Source: Amylostereum areolatum (lineage: Eukaryota; Basidiomycota; Agaricomycetes; Russulales; Stereaceae). From it: a stretch of DNA of 64,000 nt. A program made the translations under genes and the position numbers. Under the pieces are notes generated by a model. That model was not told where the DNA came from. It ran no database searches and saw only the letters and a program-made list of their open reading frames with translations. The stretch covers positions 1,364,001 to 1,428,000 of the forward strand of contig SAXG01000003.1 of NCBI GenBank assembly GCA_012932865.1, read 5' to 3'. Position 1 is the stretch's first letter, and each line of letters begins with the position of its first letter. Positions 35,701 through 48,620 of the stretch are shown here, piece by piece.

Positions 35701-37367
35701 GGGCCATGAAGCTGGTCCCCAGCTCGTTGCCGTTGACGGTGTCAGGGGGGCATCGGATAGAGCGCGAAGACCGAGGTCTGGAGAGGGCGCACGCGAGTAA
35801 GAGAAGGCCGGTGACGCGGGCCAGGAAGCGGGTCCCCAGCTGGTCGCGGTTGACGGTGTGGGTGGTACGTCTGACAAAGCGCGCTGGCCGAGGTCGGGAG
35901 ACATCGGTATGTACGCATCGGATACAACGGAGAGGTAATCATCGTCGTAGTCCGGGCCCCACGATGTGGCCGTTGACGGGCTCAGCAGGACGGATCCTTC
36001 CAAACGGCGATCCAAATGTATGGAGGACGTGATAGACCATGATACAGGAGAGTACATGACCGATTGATCATCCGGACCCCATGAAGTAGCAACAGATGGA
36101 CTAAGCAGAACGGAACCCTCCATGCGGCGCTCGAGATGCACTGAAGGAACGCGGCCCCAGGAGATGGGCGAATCCATCAAATCGTAGTCGGAGGGTCCAA
36201 GGGAGGACACGGACCACGCGAAATCATTGAGGTCAAGCTCCTTAACGTCTTCGTCCGCTGGGATGGGGCTGTTGAGAGAGACGTTGTTGGGCATGTGCAC
36301 TGGGTCGAGACTGGTTTGGCCAGTCGCCGCCATGGGCGAGGGCACGATAGACGAGCTTGCGCGCCAGGACTTGACACGCACGGCAAGGTCGTGCGTCATC
36401 GTTGCAGCAGTAGCAGGTTCCTCCTCTTGAACGATGGGGGTCAATTCGGCGTTTCCATCTCGAGGGTTCATGTTGAGTACACTGGATGCTACGGATCCCA
36501 AGTCGAGTCGATCGAGAAGGGACAGCTTTCGGGGGACGTGACGGGTGACACGGGCGGGCGACCGGCTTCTAGCCTCGGAATGGTCGTCTGCAATGGGCTC
36601 ATCAAGAAAAGTTGTCTTGCTATCTCCACGCCAGTGGGACAAAGATGGTGGAACGGACATCGGGGCTTCGGCGTGACGGCGTTGGGCCGTTGACCAAGAG
36701 TCGAACCATCGGGCTTTGGTGGTGTCTACGTCAAACTCAACACGTCCACACACAGGCAGCTGCTGGAAAGGAGTGGAAGGGGAGCGTGGGTCGAATAGAT
36801 GATTCCAGAGGATGTGCCATGTATCGTCGGAGACGCGCGGGGTCATACTGATGCCGTGCTCGTTCACATGGAGATAGAGGCATAGGCCGACTGTGCTTGG
36901 AAAGTTGAACTCTCGAGCAATCGAGGTGAGTTGGCCGTACATCTATTATAAAGTGAACACACGTCGGTGAGAGTTGCGCGAGCCGGAGTACGCACGGTGG
37001 GAAAGAGGGGCATGAGGGTACCCTGAGAAAAGCGCTCGGCATCGCCGGTCGATGAGCCTGGGGTGCGCAAAGAGGCAGGAGGGACGACAACGATAAGCCA
37101 CTTGGACTGGCGAGCGGGGGCGCGGTCGCGAACGTCACGGAGGGGGCTGTTGTGGTACGAAAGCGTGGATACGCGACGGGGTTGGGGAGCGTTTCCGACC
37201 GTAACGGTGTCCATCTTGGCGTCCAGATCTACGGGGAGGGGAAAAGCAGAGGAACCTCTAAGGCCGAAATCGGAGTCGGTGTCGGGGGGCGATGGGAGAA
37301 GAGGATATCGGTGGTCTGCAGCAGCGGGCCTGCGAAAGGGAGGAGGGGGGGCAGTGAGGTGGGACAT
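32742..37367 (-). CDS. large unknown protein built on a tandem Tyr-Pro exon array
   Basis: Eleven exons join to about 1362 residues: 37367-36996, 36942-35394, 35339-35226, 35175-35062, 35008-34868, 34814-34698, 34641-34480, 34426-34334, 34272-34153, 34102-33986 and 33931-32742. The N-terminal ~200 residues look folded and conserved (QSKWLIVVVPPASL, LTSIAREFNFPSTVGLCLYL, SDDTWHILWNHLF, LPVCGRVEFDVDTTKARW). I recall this pattern from other fungal unknowns but cannot name it. Then comes a disordered Ser-rich region with four TATSWGP repeats, then the exon array of YP repeats. The C terminus is Pro-rich with four HRRxxSNE motifs and ends DRSKYPFM. No signal peptide or membrane helix. Every array intron lies after the first base of a Tyr codon. 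Function unknown. Confidence 0.8.
33376..33511 (-). repeat. four tandem HRRxxSNE motifs
   Basis: Within the last exon of the array gene the protein reads HRRVLSNE once and HRRTPSNE three times, spaced 10-16 residues. Each fits H-x-R-x-x-S, the NDR/LATS kinase consensus. The DNA copies are diverged, so the motif is conserved beyond simple slippage. Confidence 0.75.
33931..35393 (-). repeat. tandem array of symmetric phase-1 exons encoding YP repeats
   Basis: Internal exon units of 114, 114, 141, 117, 162, 213 (split by a 61-nt intron at 34333-34273) and 117 nt are all multiples of three. Separating introns are 35393-35340, 35225-35176, 35061-35009, 34867-34815, 34697-34642, 34479-34427, 34152-34103 and 33985-33932 (50-56 nt each). 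Each splits a TAY codon as T|AY, in phase 1. Each unit starts YP[ASV][ATV]YPx[FL]xIYP-like and ends YPx[FLM]x[ILV]Y. The 34814 unit has a two-residue insertion (YPHSLAEIYP) and the last internal unit has YR in place of the second YP. Confidence 0.85.
35700..36100 (-). repeat. four TATSWGP-containing protein repeats
   Basis: In exon 2 of the array gene the segment LSPS(V/T)ATSWGPD occurs twice and TPSTATSWGPASWP twice, each linked to RALSD or RRLEGS blocks about 40 residues apart. This is a second, older-looking internal repeat series in the same protein. Confidence 0.75.
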
Positions 37368-37927
37368 TAAGGCGGTGTCTATCGAGCGAAGGTCGGGATG
37401 CTTGAGGCCGTCTGGCGGCGGTGGGCGACGTTGCTAATGCTAAGTATTAAATAGAAGCCTATGAAAAGGAAAAAAAGAAGAAAAATATCGTTAGGAGTAG
37501 AAGAGGGAAGGGGGAAGAGGGAAGGATCAGATGAGAAGGAAAGACGGTGAGAAGGTATTCTTGTATGAGCGCCTGGATGCGCGGTTTAGAGCAGGAGGTG
37601 GATGATATAGATGATACGTGAGCGCAGTGATGCATATCACTGCGATGTATGACACAGACCGACAGGAGAGAAAGAAAAACACGTACGAAAAGAGTGCGTG
37701 TAGACCACCCAGTGGTCGTTCGAGACTCAAGCGACGCTGTCCGAGACCAGTCCAAGACGACAGAGCGCGTTGTGCACGCAGAACCACTGCGCCCGACGCC
37801 CCGCCTCCGACCGACGCGACAACCGTTCCCACGCTCCTCCTCGGCTCCTCGGCCCGCTCTCAGACGCGTTTCATTATATCGCGTCGCCGTCTCGCGCGCT
37901 CTCACCAAGTACCTCTCGGCCTGCCTC
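37368..37927. promoter_or_regulatory. divergent promoter array gene / CSN4
   Basis: 560 bp between start codons. An AT-rich stretch lies near 37440-37500 and CT/GC-rich sequence precedes the CSN4 ATG. Upstream open stretches show no conserved protein. Confidence 0.45.
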
Positions 37928-39512
37928 ATGGACCAAAAACTCGCACAGATCGCGTCCCTCTCTCAAAAGGACAAGGGCTCCGCGTATCAGTCTCTTCTCG
38001 CGGATCTCTTCGCAAACGCCGCTAGCCCACACATCGCCCAGGACATACATACTCTCGTCGACCATCTCATTACCCATGATCCCGGCATTATCATAGGAAG
38101 GCAAATCCTCTCGGAGCTCGTGCAAAGCTTATCGGGCCCTGCCATCTCAAATATAGAAGCACGCAAGGCGGTCATCGAAGACGTCCTTGCCATCGTACAG
38201 CCAAGGCTGACAACCTATGAAGAGCAAGTGAGTTCACACCCTGTGGCACATCCTCTCATCGTCTGATCCCGCCGTGTTCTCCCCAGATCAACCTTCTCAA
38301 ACTTCAACTCGCTGACCTCCTCGAGAGTGAGGAAGATTGGAGCGATGCCGCACGCGTTCTTATGAGCATGAACCTCGACGCTAGCTCACGGTATGTGCCA
38401 ACAATATATCTACTCTTTCAACCTCTTACCTTGGTTTCAGAACGACCGACGAAGAGAAACTACGTTTCTACGTTCGTATCGTGCGCCTCCACTTAGAAGA
38501 AGAAGAATCCGTCCAGGCCGAAACTTATTACAATCGCGCCGCCTCCCTCATACACTCCACCAACGACAAAGAAACCTTGCTCGCCTATAAACTCTGCCAG
38601 GCTCGCATCAGCGATTACAACCGCAAGTTCATCGAAGCCGCCCTTCGGTACCACGAACTCAGTTTCGTCGGCGAGATCGATGAAGAAGAACGCCAACACA
38701 TGCTGTATGTCCGTCTTCACATGCCCTATCTTGTTCTGCTCGCCCTTATCCCGTTTCCCCAAGCTCTGCCGCCGTCACCTGTGCCGTCCTCGCTCCAGCA
38801 GGTCCCAATCGTTCACGTGTGCTTGCCTCGCTCTACCGCGACGAACGCACCGTAGAACTACCATCCTACAACGTTCTTTCCAAGATGTTCCTCGACCACA
38901 TCCTCCGTTCTGCTGAGATTAACGAGTTCGAGAAAACGCTCAAACCCCACCAGCTCGCCAAAGTACACCTTTCTGCCAACGACCGTCTTGCGTCCGCCAT
39001 TGATGCCGACGACGAACGACCTGGCCCTGGAGAACACATCAGCACGCGAACGGGGCCCGCTACTGTCCTCGACCGCGCCGTAATGGAGCACAACGTACTC
39101 GCAAGCTCACGCATCTACAACAATATCACCTTCCGTGGCCTCGGCGCGTTGCTGGACCTCACTCCCGGCGCTTCCGAGAACATGGCCCGCAAGATGATAG
39201 AGCAAGGCCGCCTCAAGGGACATATCGACCAAGTCGATAGGCTCATCTGGTTCGAGACAGCTCGTGAAGAGGACGATGCGCAGGGCAAGGCGGGCGGACT
39301 TGGCGATGTCAGCCAAGACACAGAGGACACCGGCGCGTTCCTCACTAAACGATGGGACACCCAAATCCGCACCACAGCTTCACACGTACGTCCCCACAGT
39401 CGCACTTGATCTACCCTCTATTGCTGACATCTTCCTCCAGGTCGAGACGATTGTCCAGCATTTGATTGAGAAAGGTCTTGCGGGTGCGAGCACAGTCACA
39501 GCGGCAGCATGA
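37928..39512 (+). CDS. CSN4: COP9 signalosome complex subunit 4
   Basis: PCI-domain subunit of the COP9 signalosome, which removes Nedd8 from cullins. Exons 37928-38227, 38287-38390, 38441-38704, 38764-39385 and 39441-39512 join to about 453 residues. Family blocks: LLKLQLADLLESEEDW, the TPR-like VRLHLEEEESVQAETYYNRA, RYHELSF, LAPAGPNRSRVLASLYRDER, and the PCI/winged helix HNVLASSRIYNNITFRGLGALL with the IEQGRLKGHIDQVDRLIWFE block. The tail ends GASTVTAAA. All splice phases agree and the length is normal. In filamentous fungi CSN controls development and secondary metabolism. Confidence 0.95.
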
Positions 39513-39635
39513 TACTGAGCAGTTGATTATGTACCATACGAGAGTTGCGATGGAGGCTGGGGGTCAGTACGGATGATATGTAACAATACGGTCCTTGTGT
39601 ATAATTACAATGTGCGTGCGATGCGAAAACAGATA

Positions 39636-42600
39636 TCACTGCGTCCCACCTCCCTCCGTCTTTCTGCGTTTCTTCGCTCGCTCCCGTTTCGTCTCCAACT
39701 CGTGCCATTCCCCTTGCAGTGTGGACAGCCTGTGTGAACGCGAATCGTTAAGGGGGATGAAAGCAGCCAAATGAATGTCGGTAAACTTACCCGGTGGGCA
39801 TCGCAGCCGGTGGTTCCTCTTCCGCAAAATATGGCGTCCGCAGGGCATCGCTTGCTGTGATCCTCTTCTCCGGATCAAAGGCTAGCAGTTGCTCAGCCAG
39901 ATCTAGGCCGGCGGGCGACAGCCACCTTAAAACGCATTGTGGCCCATCAGCGCTTCACTCGATATGTTCAAAACACAGAAGCCACCTACTTGCGGAACAT
40001 CTCCCTGAAGTGGTTTTGGATGACCTCCTTCGGCTTGACCAGTTCGTACCAAGGTAGGCTCGTGACGCCTGGCCACTGCTCGTTGGTCGGTGTCCCGAGG
40101 ATTTTGAATATGAACTCCAGCTGGTGGATTTCATCGTTCCCTTGAAATATAGGCTTCTTCGTGAACAACTCGAGCATGATGCATCTAGGAGGTGAAGATC
40201 AATAAGGGAATGGTATCGAGAAACTCCGGACGCACCCAGCACTCCACATGTCCACTTCTGGACCATAAACCGTCGTACCGAACAAGAGCTCTGGGGGACG
40301 ATACCATAGAGTGATCACCCGGTTGGTATAGTCGCTCCTTCGACGTTTCTGGTAGAATCTGGCAAGACCAAAGTCACCGAGCTTGAGCTCGCCACGACTG
40401 TTGATGAGGATGTTCGAGCCTTTGATGTCACGGTGGATAACGCCTTTCCGATGCAGGTATGCCAATCCTGCGAGCATTTGTCGACAGAAAGACTTGAGGT
40501 GTGCGTCAGTGAACGAGAATTGTGTTTGGGAGAGAATGCCTGTCAGATCATGGTCCATGTACTCAAAGACCATGTACACAGAACCTGCAACGCGGTTAAG
40601 AAAGTGATGTACGAAATCAAGAGAAGATAGACATACCATTAGACACCATCATTTCGTACAGTTGCACCACATTTTCGTTCCGAAGGGACTGAAGGAGCTT
40701 GATCTCGCGCATAGCAGTGACTGGGAATCCATCGCGTTCTGTTTCCATACGTATACGCTTGAGGGCGACGTGGAGGCCATTTATGTTGTTGCGCGCTTTG
40801 TATACCTTGCCGAACGTCCCTTCACCCACTTGGCTGACGATTTCGTAGAGCTCGTCATGGGCAACCCGAGGGCTGTGAGGGCGTGTGCTGGGCTCGCGAT
40901 CGTACCGCGCCTTCGATGAAGGCGAATGAGGGCGACTGGAAGTTTTCCTGGGATCCTCAGACAGGGAGGGTCTGCCAGATGACACTTGAGGAGATTGATA
41001 TGTCAGATCTTGCGGATGTTGGAATGAGGGATGACGGCCAGGCATGCCTTCTGGTGCTATCAGACCCGAGGGGGTCCTCGGAGAAATGTCCGTTAAAGGA
41101 TTGTATATGCCTTTGCCATTCATTGGAACGAGTCCGGTTGCAATAGGCAAAGGCCTATCCAAGGAAGCTGGCAATGGAAGAGGATGAGATCTCGACGCCG
41201 GTACCCACCGCGCTTCTTCCCGTTCGTCGTCGTCCTCCGGGAAAAATCGCTTTACGGCAGAACTTGCTTGACCAGCCCTGAAATTCCGAGCGGGGGATAT
41301 GCTGACACCCAAAGGGCGCAAAGGGTCCGGTGATTGTGAAGGTAGGGCGAAACCTGACGCTCCCCCCGAGAGGGCTGTCGAGACAGGAGGAACAGCAGGA
41401 GGGGGCATGGACGTCGAAGCTTGTGCTTCCTGGTAGCGACCGTTCGCATGTCCCCGATTCTTTTTTGGCCAGCCGTTATCGGCAGCACGCTGTTTGCCTT
41501 GCTTCTGTGTTTTTGGGGAGACCTTGACTTCCTGGACAGAAGTAGCGGAAGGGAGTCGGTGGACGGCTTTGGGCCGTTCGTCAGGACTCATGCTCATGCT
41601 CCGGCTCCGGCTCCTACTGCTGATGCTCCCAGACCGAGAGCGCGAACGAGGTCGAGATCGAGACCTAGATTTTGGGGAGTAGCTCTGGTGCCCGCGACGG
41701 TGACCGCCGCCTCTACCACGAGAAGGATCCTGACGAGGAGATGGTACTCGGCGAGGGGATAGAACGCGCGTTGAAGGAGGGTGGGGAGGGGTCCCATATC
41801 TGACTGGAGAGGACGGGGGAGACGGTGAATGTCGTTTGTCCTTGCGACGCCCACTCGGACTTCGGCCAGAGTTGTCTCCAGCGCTGGGGTTTCTCCGTCG
41901 GGGCCTCGGTGACGGTGACCGGGAAAGAGAGCGACCTCTGTCAGATCGCAAAGAGCGGTACGACCGAGTTGGGGATGGAGTCCGTGACCGCGAGTAAGAA
42001 CGATTGGACTTTCTAGATCTTGCGGGAGAGCGAGCCGGCGCGTCTCGACGGGTCCAACTGTGAATATGACAGTAAGCGCTTGACATGAGAAGATAGAGAG
42101 AAAGGACGCACTTGTTCAACTGTCCATCGTCGTTTCGCCAGTCGCGCTTCTGCTGCTGGTTGGTTTGCTGACGGCCATTCTTGCCTCCTCTTTGATGACG
42201 ATTCTGCTTGTGGCTGCGTTTGCTACCACCGCTGTTGGTGGCTTGATTGTATTGGTGACGCTGGCTGCCGTTGGTCCCTCCTCGGGAACTTGACTGCCAG
42301 GATGCCGACGGCTGCCATGCACGGTCGTCTGGATAATGTTGACTTCTGTCGTCGACGGGAGTTCGACGTCCCCAGTCGTTGGCCTGATGGGCTTCATCAT
42401 CCCGGGCCTCCCGAGAATCACCTTTCCAGCCTTGCCCCTTTCCCCTGTCCCTCCAACCTTTCACATCCCTACCCTCCGCTACCTTCGATGGCCATTGTTG
42501 GAGATGAGGGTCGTTTTCCGCCCACGAAGAGCTGTTATGGGAGACGGAAGCATAGCCGTCATCGTATCGCTCAGACCACTCTCGACCACTCTGAGCAAAA

Positions 42601-42962
42601 CGGGGTTCATTAGATCCAGGCAGTTCAGCCACCCATCCTGAGTGCCTTCTGTCATCTGCGCGGTCGTAGTCGTGACGGTGGTATGAGTCTTCTGCTGGCA
42701 TGTCGTAGTGGTCGCGCGGCATGTTGACGGGATGCCAGTCATCGCTTCCTCGACGACTACGAGATGGTTCAACCCTCATATCCAACGTGGCTCGGGAGGA
42801 GGTTGCGTATGCTTCTGAAGAATGTGGGTGCGAGGTGTTGCGGGAATAAGGATCGAGATGGTCGTCGTCCCCTCGTGAGAGCGAAGGTTGGAACTTGGAT
42901 GCACCATCGGGGTCTCCACTAGTGGCCCCGCGCGGGACACGCGACCAGCTGCTGGACGACAT
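39636..42962 (-). CDS. CTK1: CTD kinase, Ctk1/Lsk1/CDK12-like
   Basis: Cyclin-dependent kinase that phosphorylates the RNA polymerase II C-terminal domain during elongation. A long N-terminal extension is rich in Arg/Ser/Asp, then a classic RS region (SRSRSRPRSRSRSGS), then Pro/Ser linkers. The kinase domain starts YEIVSQVGEGTFGKVYKA and has PVTAMRE in place of PITAIRE, HRDIKGSN, LGDFGLAR, TNRVITLWYRPPEL and LGTPTNEQWPG. The C-terminal helix is ELETKRERAKKRRK before the stop at 39638-39636. Start chosen: MSSSSWSRV at 42962; an in-frame ATG at 43073 would add 37 residues. Introns are about 50-60 bp. The long RS extension is the CDK12 rather than CDK9 arrangement. Confidence 0.93.
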
Positions 42963-43731
42963 GCGCAACGTTGATGTGGCAAATGTTGGCCCTATTGGAT
43001 GGTGGCTGTTGAGGTGGTGATGAAGAAGGAAGGAAGGTTGCGCGACAGTTGCAAGTTGACGGAAGCCTTGCAAACAGTAATTCCCGTTGACCCGATGAGT
43101 CTTGCACCAACTCTTGCAATAGTATGAAAATCACAAAGGACGTTCAGTTGGGAAGTAAAGACTCCTCGAAGCTGCTGAAATGTCATTAGGATATCGACGA
43201 TGAGAAAGACATAGGAAGGACATACATGGGCTGTAATGGAGGTGCGCAGCAGAGTTTCGGGGCTGAGGATGAGTGAAGTTGTGATACGCCGCTTGCTCTG
43301 CGTCAGAACAATGGGCCTAGATAAGAAGGAGCCTCTTTTAAAGCTACGAAGCTGATGACGGAGTGTTGTAGAGTGAAATGCGCTGGCCTGGACGAGTAGC
43401 ACACTGCCGGCGACAAGCTGAGCGTCAAAAACGGCCGACGCGGCGAAGAACGACGCGAACTCGAGCATCCACAACTCTCAACCCCAATCTGACCTGTTCT
43501 CACCCACCATCTATCAGACCACTAGCCATGTAAGGTGAAAACTGACCACCGAGAAGATCAAGCAAGTACGCTTGCCTTCCGAGAGCTGATGTAGCACAAG
43601 TTCGAGTGAAAAAGCTACCGCCTCATGTTTACCGTCCTAAATTGGCACCACGATCTCAGTCTAGTATTCAAACGCGTCGCTACAGGTACACGAAACGATG
43701 ACGTTCCATGATAAAATAAAATGTAGTAGGG
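42963..43731 (-). other. upstream region of CTK1 with a likely leader intron
   Basis: 769 bp between CTK1 and the 3' end of the DCAF6-like gene. A clean intron signal is seen on the minus strand at 43225-43175 (GTATGT donor, CTAATGAC branch, TTTCAG acceptor, 51 nt), upstream of the CTK1 start. A 160-codon open stretch (43474-42992) runs through it but the protein is not recognisable. I read this as 5' leader sequence. Confidence 0.45.
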
Positions 43732-45971
43732 TCATTGGAACGTGCACTGTGGCTCAGAATTTCCTCCTTGTTCTTCCCCTGCATAGTTACGCAGCCGCGA
43801 TGCCCAAAAAAAGAGACTGGCCAGGTCGGCGGGACTTTGTGCGGGTGTCTCCCGGTTGCGTGTCATGATAGACTCTGCTCTCTCTGTCTTAGATGCAGCA
43901 CTGGCCCCCGCGGTGGGAGCGAAAAGCTAGCGGAGAGTTCCTCAGCTCTTGGCGGATCGTGTCGTACTGTGATACGGACCTTGACTGTAGTGTCTATCCC
44001 GCTCACGGCGACTAGCGGTAAATGTGGGTGACCCTCGACAACATTAACAACTTGGTCGTCTCCTTCGTAAATTCCGCACAGAGCACCAGTTTCCTTTCGC
44101 CACATGAACCAGTTGCCGTCGTCTGATCCGGACACTATAAACTCGTCGGAGGGCCCAAGGAAATTTACTGTAGACAGGCAACGTTATTGGTCAAGTAGAA
44201 AAGGACAAGAGATGAAGCTGAAGGGCACACCGTCTTTGATGGTCTCTACATTACGTGCGCCTGAAAAACGTCGGCGGGGATAGATTATTGGAACAGAGTT
44301 GTCGGTATCAAATCCGGTCGGTAGGTCCTCTTCAGCTTCTTCGGTCCTTTCTGCTGAAAGCAGACTACTTCCTTCGGATACATTGTCTGCGTCAGTATCC
44401 ACGCCGCCCGAAATGGTCTGCCAATCTTCCGCATTGCTGTCATACCCGTCATCCCCGTCCAACTGCATCTCCACGTTGACTGAAAAAGACCTCCTGGTAC
44501 CTGTACGGGAAAACAATCCAGCAGATGAAGTATCGGATGCATCCAACCTGTCTTGAACAGAATTTGGCGCAAGAATGCCTGACCCCGTTCCACTGGAGCG
44601 TCCTGAAGAATCTTCTATGTCATCTCGAGTGGAGAAGAGGTATACCGCGTCCGAGCTATATGCTGTTATGAAGTAAGACGATGCAAGGGTCGGACGCGAT
44701 TCGGTTCAGCGGAAGCACGCACACAAGAGGACCTGTAAATGTAATGAGAGGGCGACACCGGGCCAGAAACGTCGGTGACATTACCTCGTGACCATTACTC
44801 GACGGCATGCGTGCGCCTGTAATATGCACATATCTACTTCGTTCCCCGGAGCCTCTCCTTTCACGTCCGAAACGGCGTACACAAGTCGTAAAATCGTTGG
44901 ACATCGGCATGCCCCATTCTTCCTTGAGAAATCTGCCAATCTGTCTTCGATCAAACAGATATCCCTGTGCTGACTGTGTCAAACCGGTAGAGGGGTCGTC
45001 AACAGCCCAGTAGACGCACATAGGGTGATTCGCCTGCTACAACAAACTGATAAGGAGTGAGAGGCGATCGTGCCAACGTGGACAAATCTATGGGAAGTTT
45101 GACCAGAGGGGGTGGACAACCTCTTCGACATGCGTGCGGAGGTGCTCGTAGATCATGTTGACGCACAGTCCCATCCTCTGCCACCGTCAGAAATAGATCG
45201 GGACTATCCTCGGTTACAATCCGTTTCGTTCGTCGAGAATGACAGCGCAAGACGCGCAAAGAGCAATCTCCGGCATTGTACGAAGCTTCAGGACGGCTGC
45301 TGGAGATGGATGCAGCAGCCATTGCATCAAACACACGGACTTGTCGGTCGCCTGCTACGGTAGCTCTGCAAGCCAGTGGTCGCGGATTAGCTGCATTTCT
45401 AGATGTCGAGGTAGTTGACACGTACATCTTCGTAGAATAAGGCAGCATCTGGGCGCCGAAAATATTTGCTGTATGCCCTGTATTGATGACACTTTGACAT
45501 ACGAAAGGGTAACGTTCCGATGAACTTGTGTCCATCCGCCACAGACGCACACTGCGTCGGGACACGACCGATCATCGATCATCATCAACACGGAATATTG
45601 GCACAACAGGCGATGCCACTGACGTCGTGTCATCCCCACCGCTGAGTAGTAGATTGCCGTCATCGGCCCAGCTGAGGGCATTGACACACCTAACAGTAAT
45701 GAAGAGCTTGCGGTAAGGCACTATTGCAGGTTGGTTCGAACGCGGGAAACACGCGCCCTGTGTGTCCGTCAACGTCGCTGCCAAGCACGTGGACTCGGTC
45801 CAGATTGTAGTCGAAAGCATGAGCGACCATGCCCCTCTTCCACCGTTTGGAGGAACGCACACGCGGGAAGGTGCTGGCAACTGCCATCGGTTTCGGGGGA
45901 GGCAAGTGGAAGTTATCGCGAACGATCGGGGAGGCGCGTGAGATGACATGGGTATCCGAGTGCTCTGACAT
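43732..45971 (-). CDS. WD40 protein, DCAF6-like (CUL4-DDB1 substrate receptor type)
   Basis: Beta-propeller protein of the DCAF6/DCAF8-like group, which in animals recruits substrates to CUL4-DDB1 ubiquitin ligase. Start MSEHSDTHVISRASP. Propeller blades include GHTG/CVNALSWADDGNLLLSGGDD, VRLWRMDTS, NTGHTANIFGAQMLPYS, VAGDRQVRVFDA, FLTVAEDGTVRQHDLR and, after an acidic Ser-rich insertion (DGYDSNAEDWQT), NFLGPSDEFIVSGSDDGN, FMWRKETG and VSGIDTTVKLFAP. The C terminus has DLASLFFWASRLR and a stop at 43734-43732. The junction between GHTG and CVNAL needs an intron 45756-45690 that begins GC rather than GT. An acidic insertion between blades is typical of the family. Confidence 0.83.
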
Positions 45972-46787
45972 ATTGTACGGTGAACGGCGAACGGTGAAGA
46001 GGTGCAGTTACTTCAACTTGTGCAGAAGTGCTATGTATCACGCGTGAGCAGGGTACAGATAGGTATAGGTCCAAATGACGTCATAGTCATGGCACTGCAT
46101 ACTTATGCTGCCTCGGCCCAGTTCACATCCTCGCTTTCGAGCACTGCCAGCCCCTCCTCATGTTTGCATCAGCTCATCCGCATTCAGTGCCATTCACTGC
46201 ATTTGTTGATCGATCAGATATTTTATTGCAGCAGTTTGCAGAACGTTAGGCCCACTTCGGTCGAAAGGTATCGAAAGGTAAGGTCTACCTGCGCCACCCG
46301 AGCCCACCTAGAACTGAGATCAACGCGCGCGGTCACCTGAATCGTCCATTCTGCTCTCATGCTACTCTAACCCAGTCCTCCGGTTTCCGGCCTCAACCAA
46401 CTTTTCTTGAACTGATACGGAAAATGTAAGAATATGTCCCAAGACCTAGTGTGAAGTGGGGGTAAGATTGATGTACAGCGCTATGTAAAACCCCCAATCA
46501 AATGTTTAACTTTCTGCTCAGGCCTCAGGTTGCAGCAGACTTGCACCATGTTCTTATGAGGACGTGGTGGGGACATGGTGAGTACGGCCGTCCCCTGTAG
46601 CGGGATAGAAACAAGTTCGCCCCGCGTCGAGTCGCTGTCAGGGCTACAGGATTTCTTGTTCCCTAGTACCAGGTGATCCATCAAACATATTATCGTAAAC
46701 GGGAAGTCAACGAGTATCGTACAAAGTGCAGGTGCCCAAACACGACAATAGACAGGGGAATCAAGCTCAATGCGCGCGTCATGGCGT
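45972..46787. other. intergenic region upstream of the DCAF6-like gene
   Basis: 816 bp between the DCAF6-like start and the 3' end of the aspartic protease gene, both leftward. It holds a TGACGTCA palindrome at 46076-46083. No gene is recognised. Confidence 0.45.
46076..46083. promoter_or_regulatory. CRE-type palindrome TGACGTCA
   Basis: Perfect palindrome about 105 bp upstream of the DCAF6-like start codon. Confidence 0.4.
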
Positions 46788-48341
<1,554 letters not shown>

Positions 48342-48620
48342 GGTCGTGGCGGTCGTGAGGTAGGGGAGCGCAACAACCAAGGCTGAACGGGACGCGTTGG
48401 TCTTTAAGCCCACCTCCGTCCCAGACTCCTGCCCAACCTGCCCCACCCCGCAGCTCAGCCCCCCTTTTCCCGGATTCTCTTCCTTTCTTGAACAGATTGG
48501 GGCAGTTCTGTGACGAACTTGGTGAAGTCATCCCAAAAGTGATGTAAAAGTCTGAATACCCGGGTGGCAGACTCTGGCACTGGCAGTCGTCGGGCTTCGT
48601 CCGTTCCCTCTGCCGCTCCC
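48342..48620. promoter_or_regulatory. divergent promoter PEP4 / bromodomain gene
   Basis: 279 bp between start codons; C-rich near 48410-48480, no TATA box. Nothing else is seen. Confidence 0.45.

Noticed and set aside
42992..43474. 160-codon unknown gene upstream of CTK1
   Set aside because: The frame runs straight through a canonical intron signal and shows no family. Kept only as a leader-region observation.
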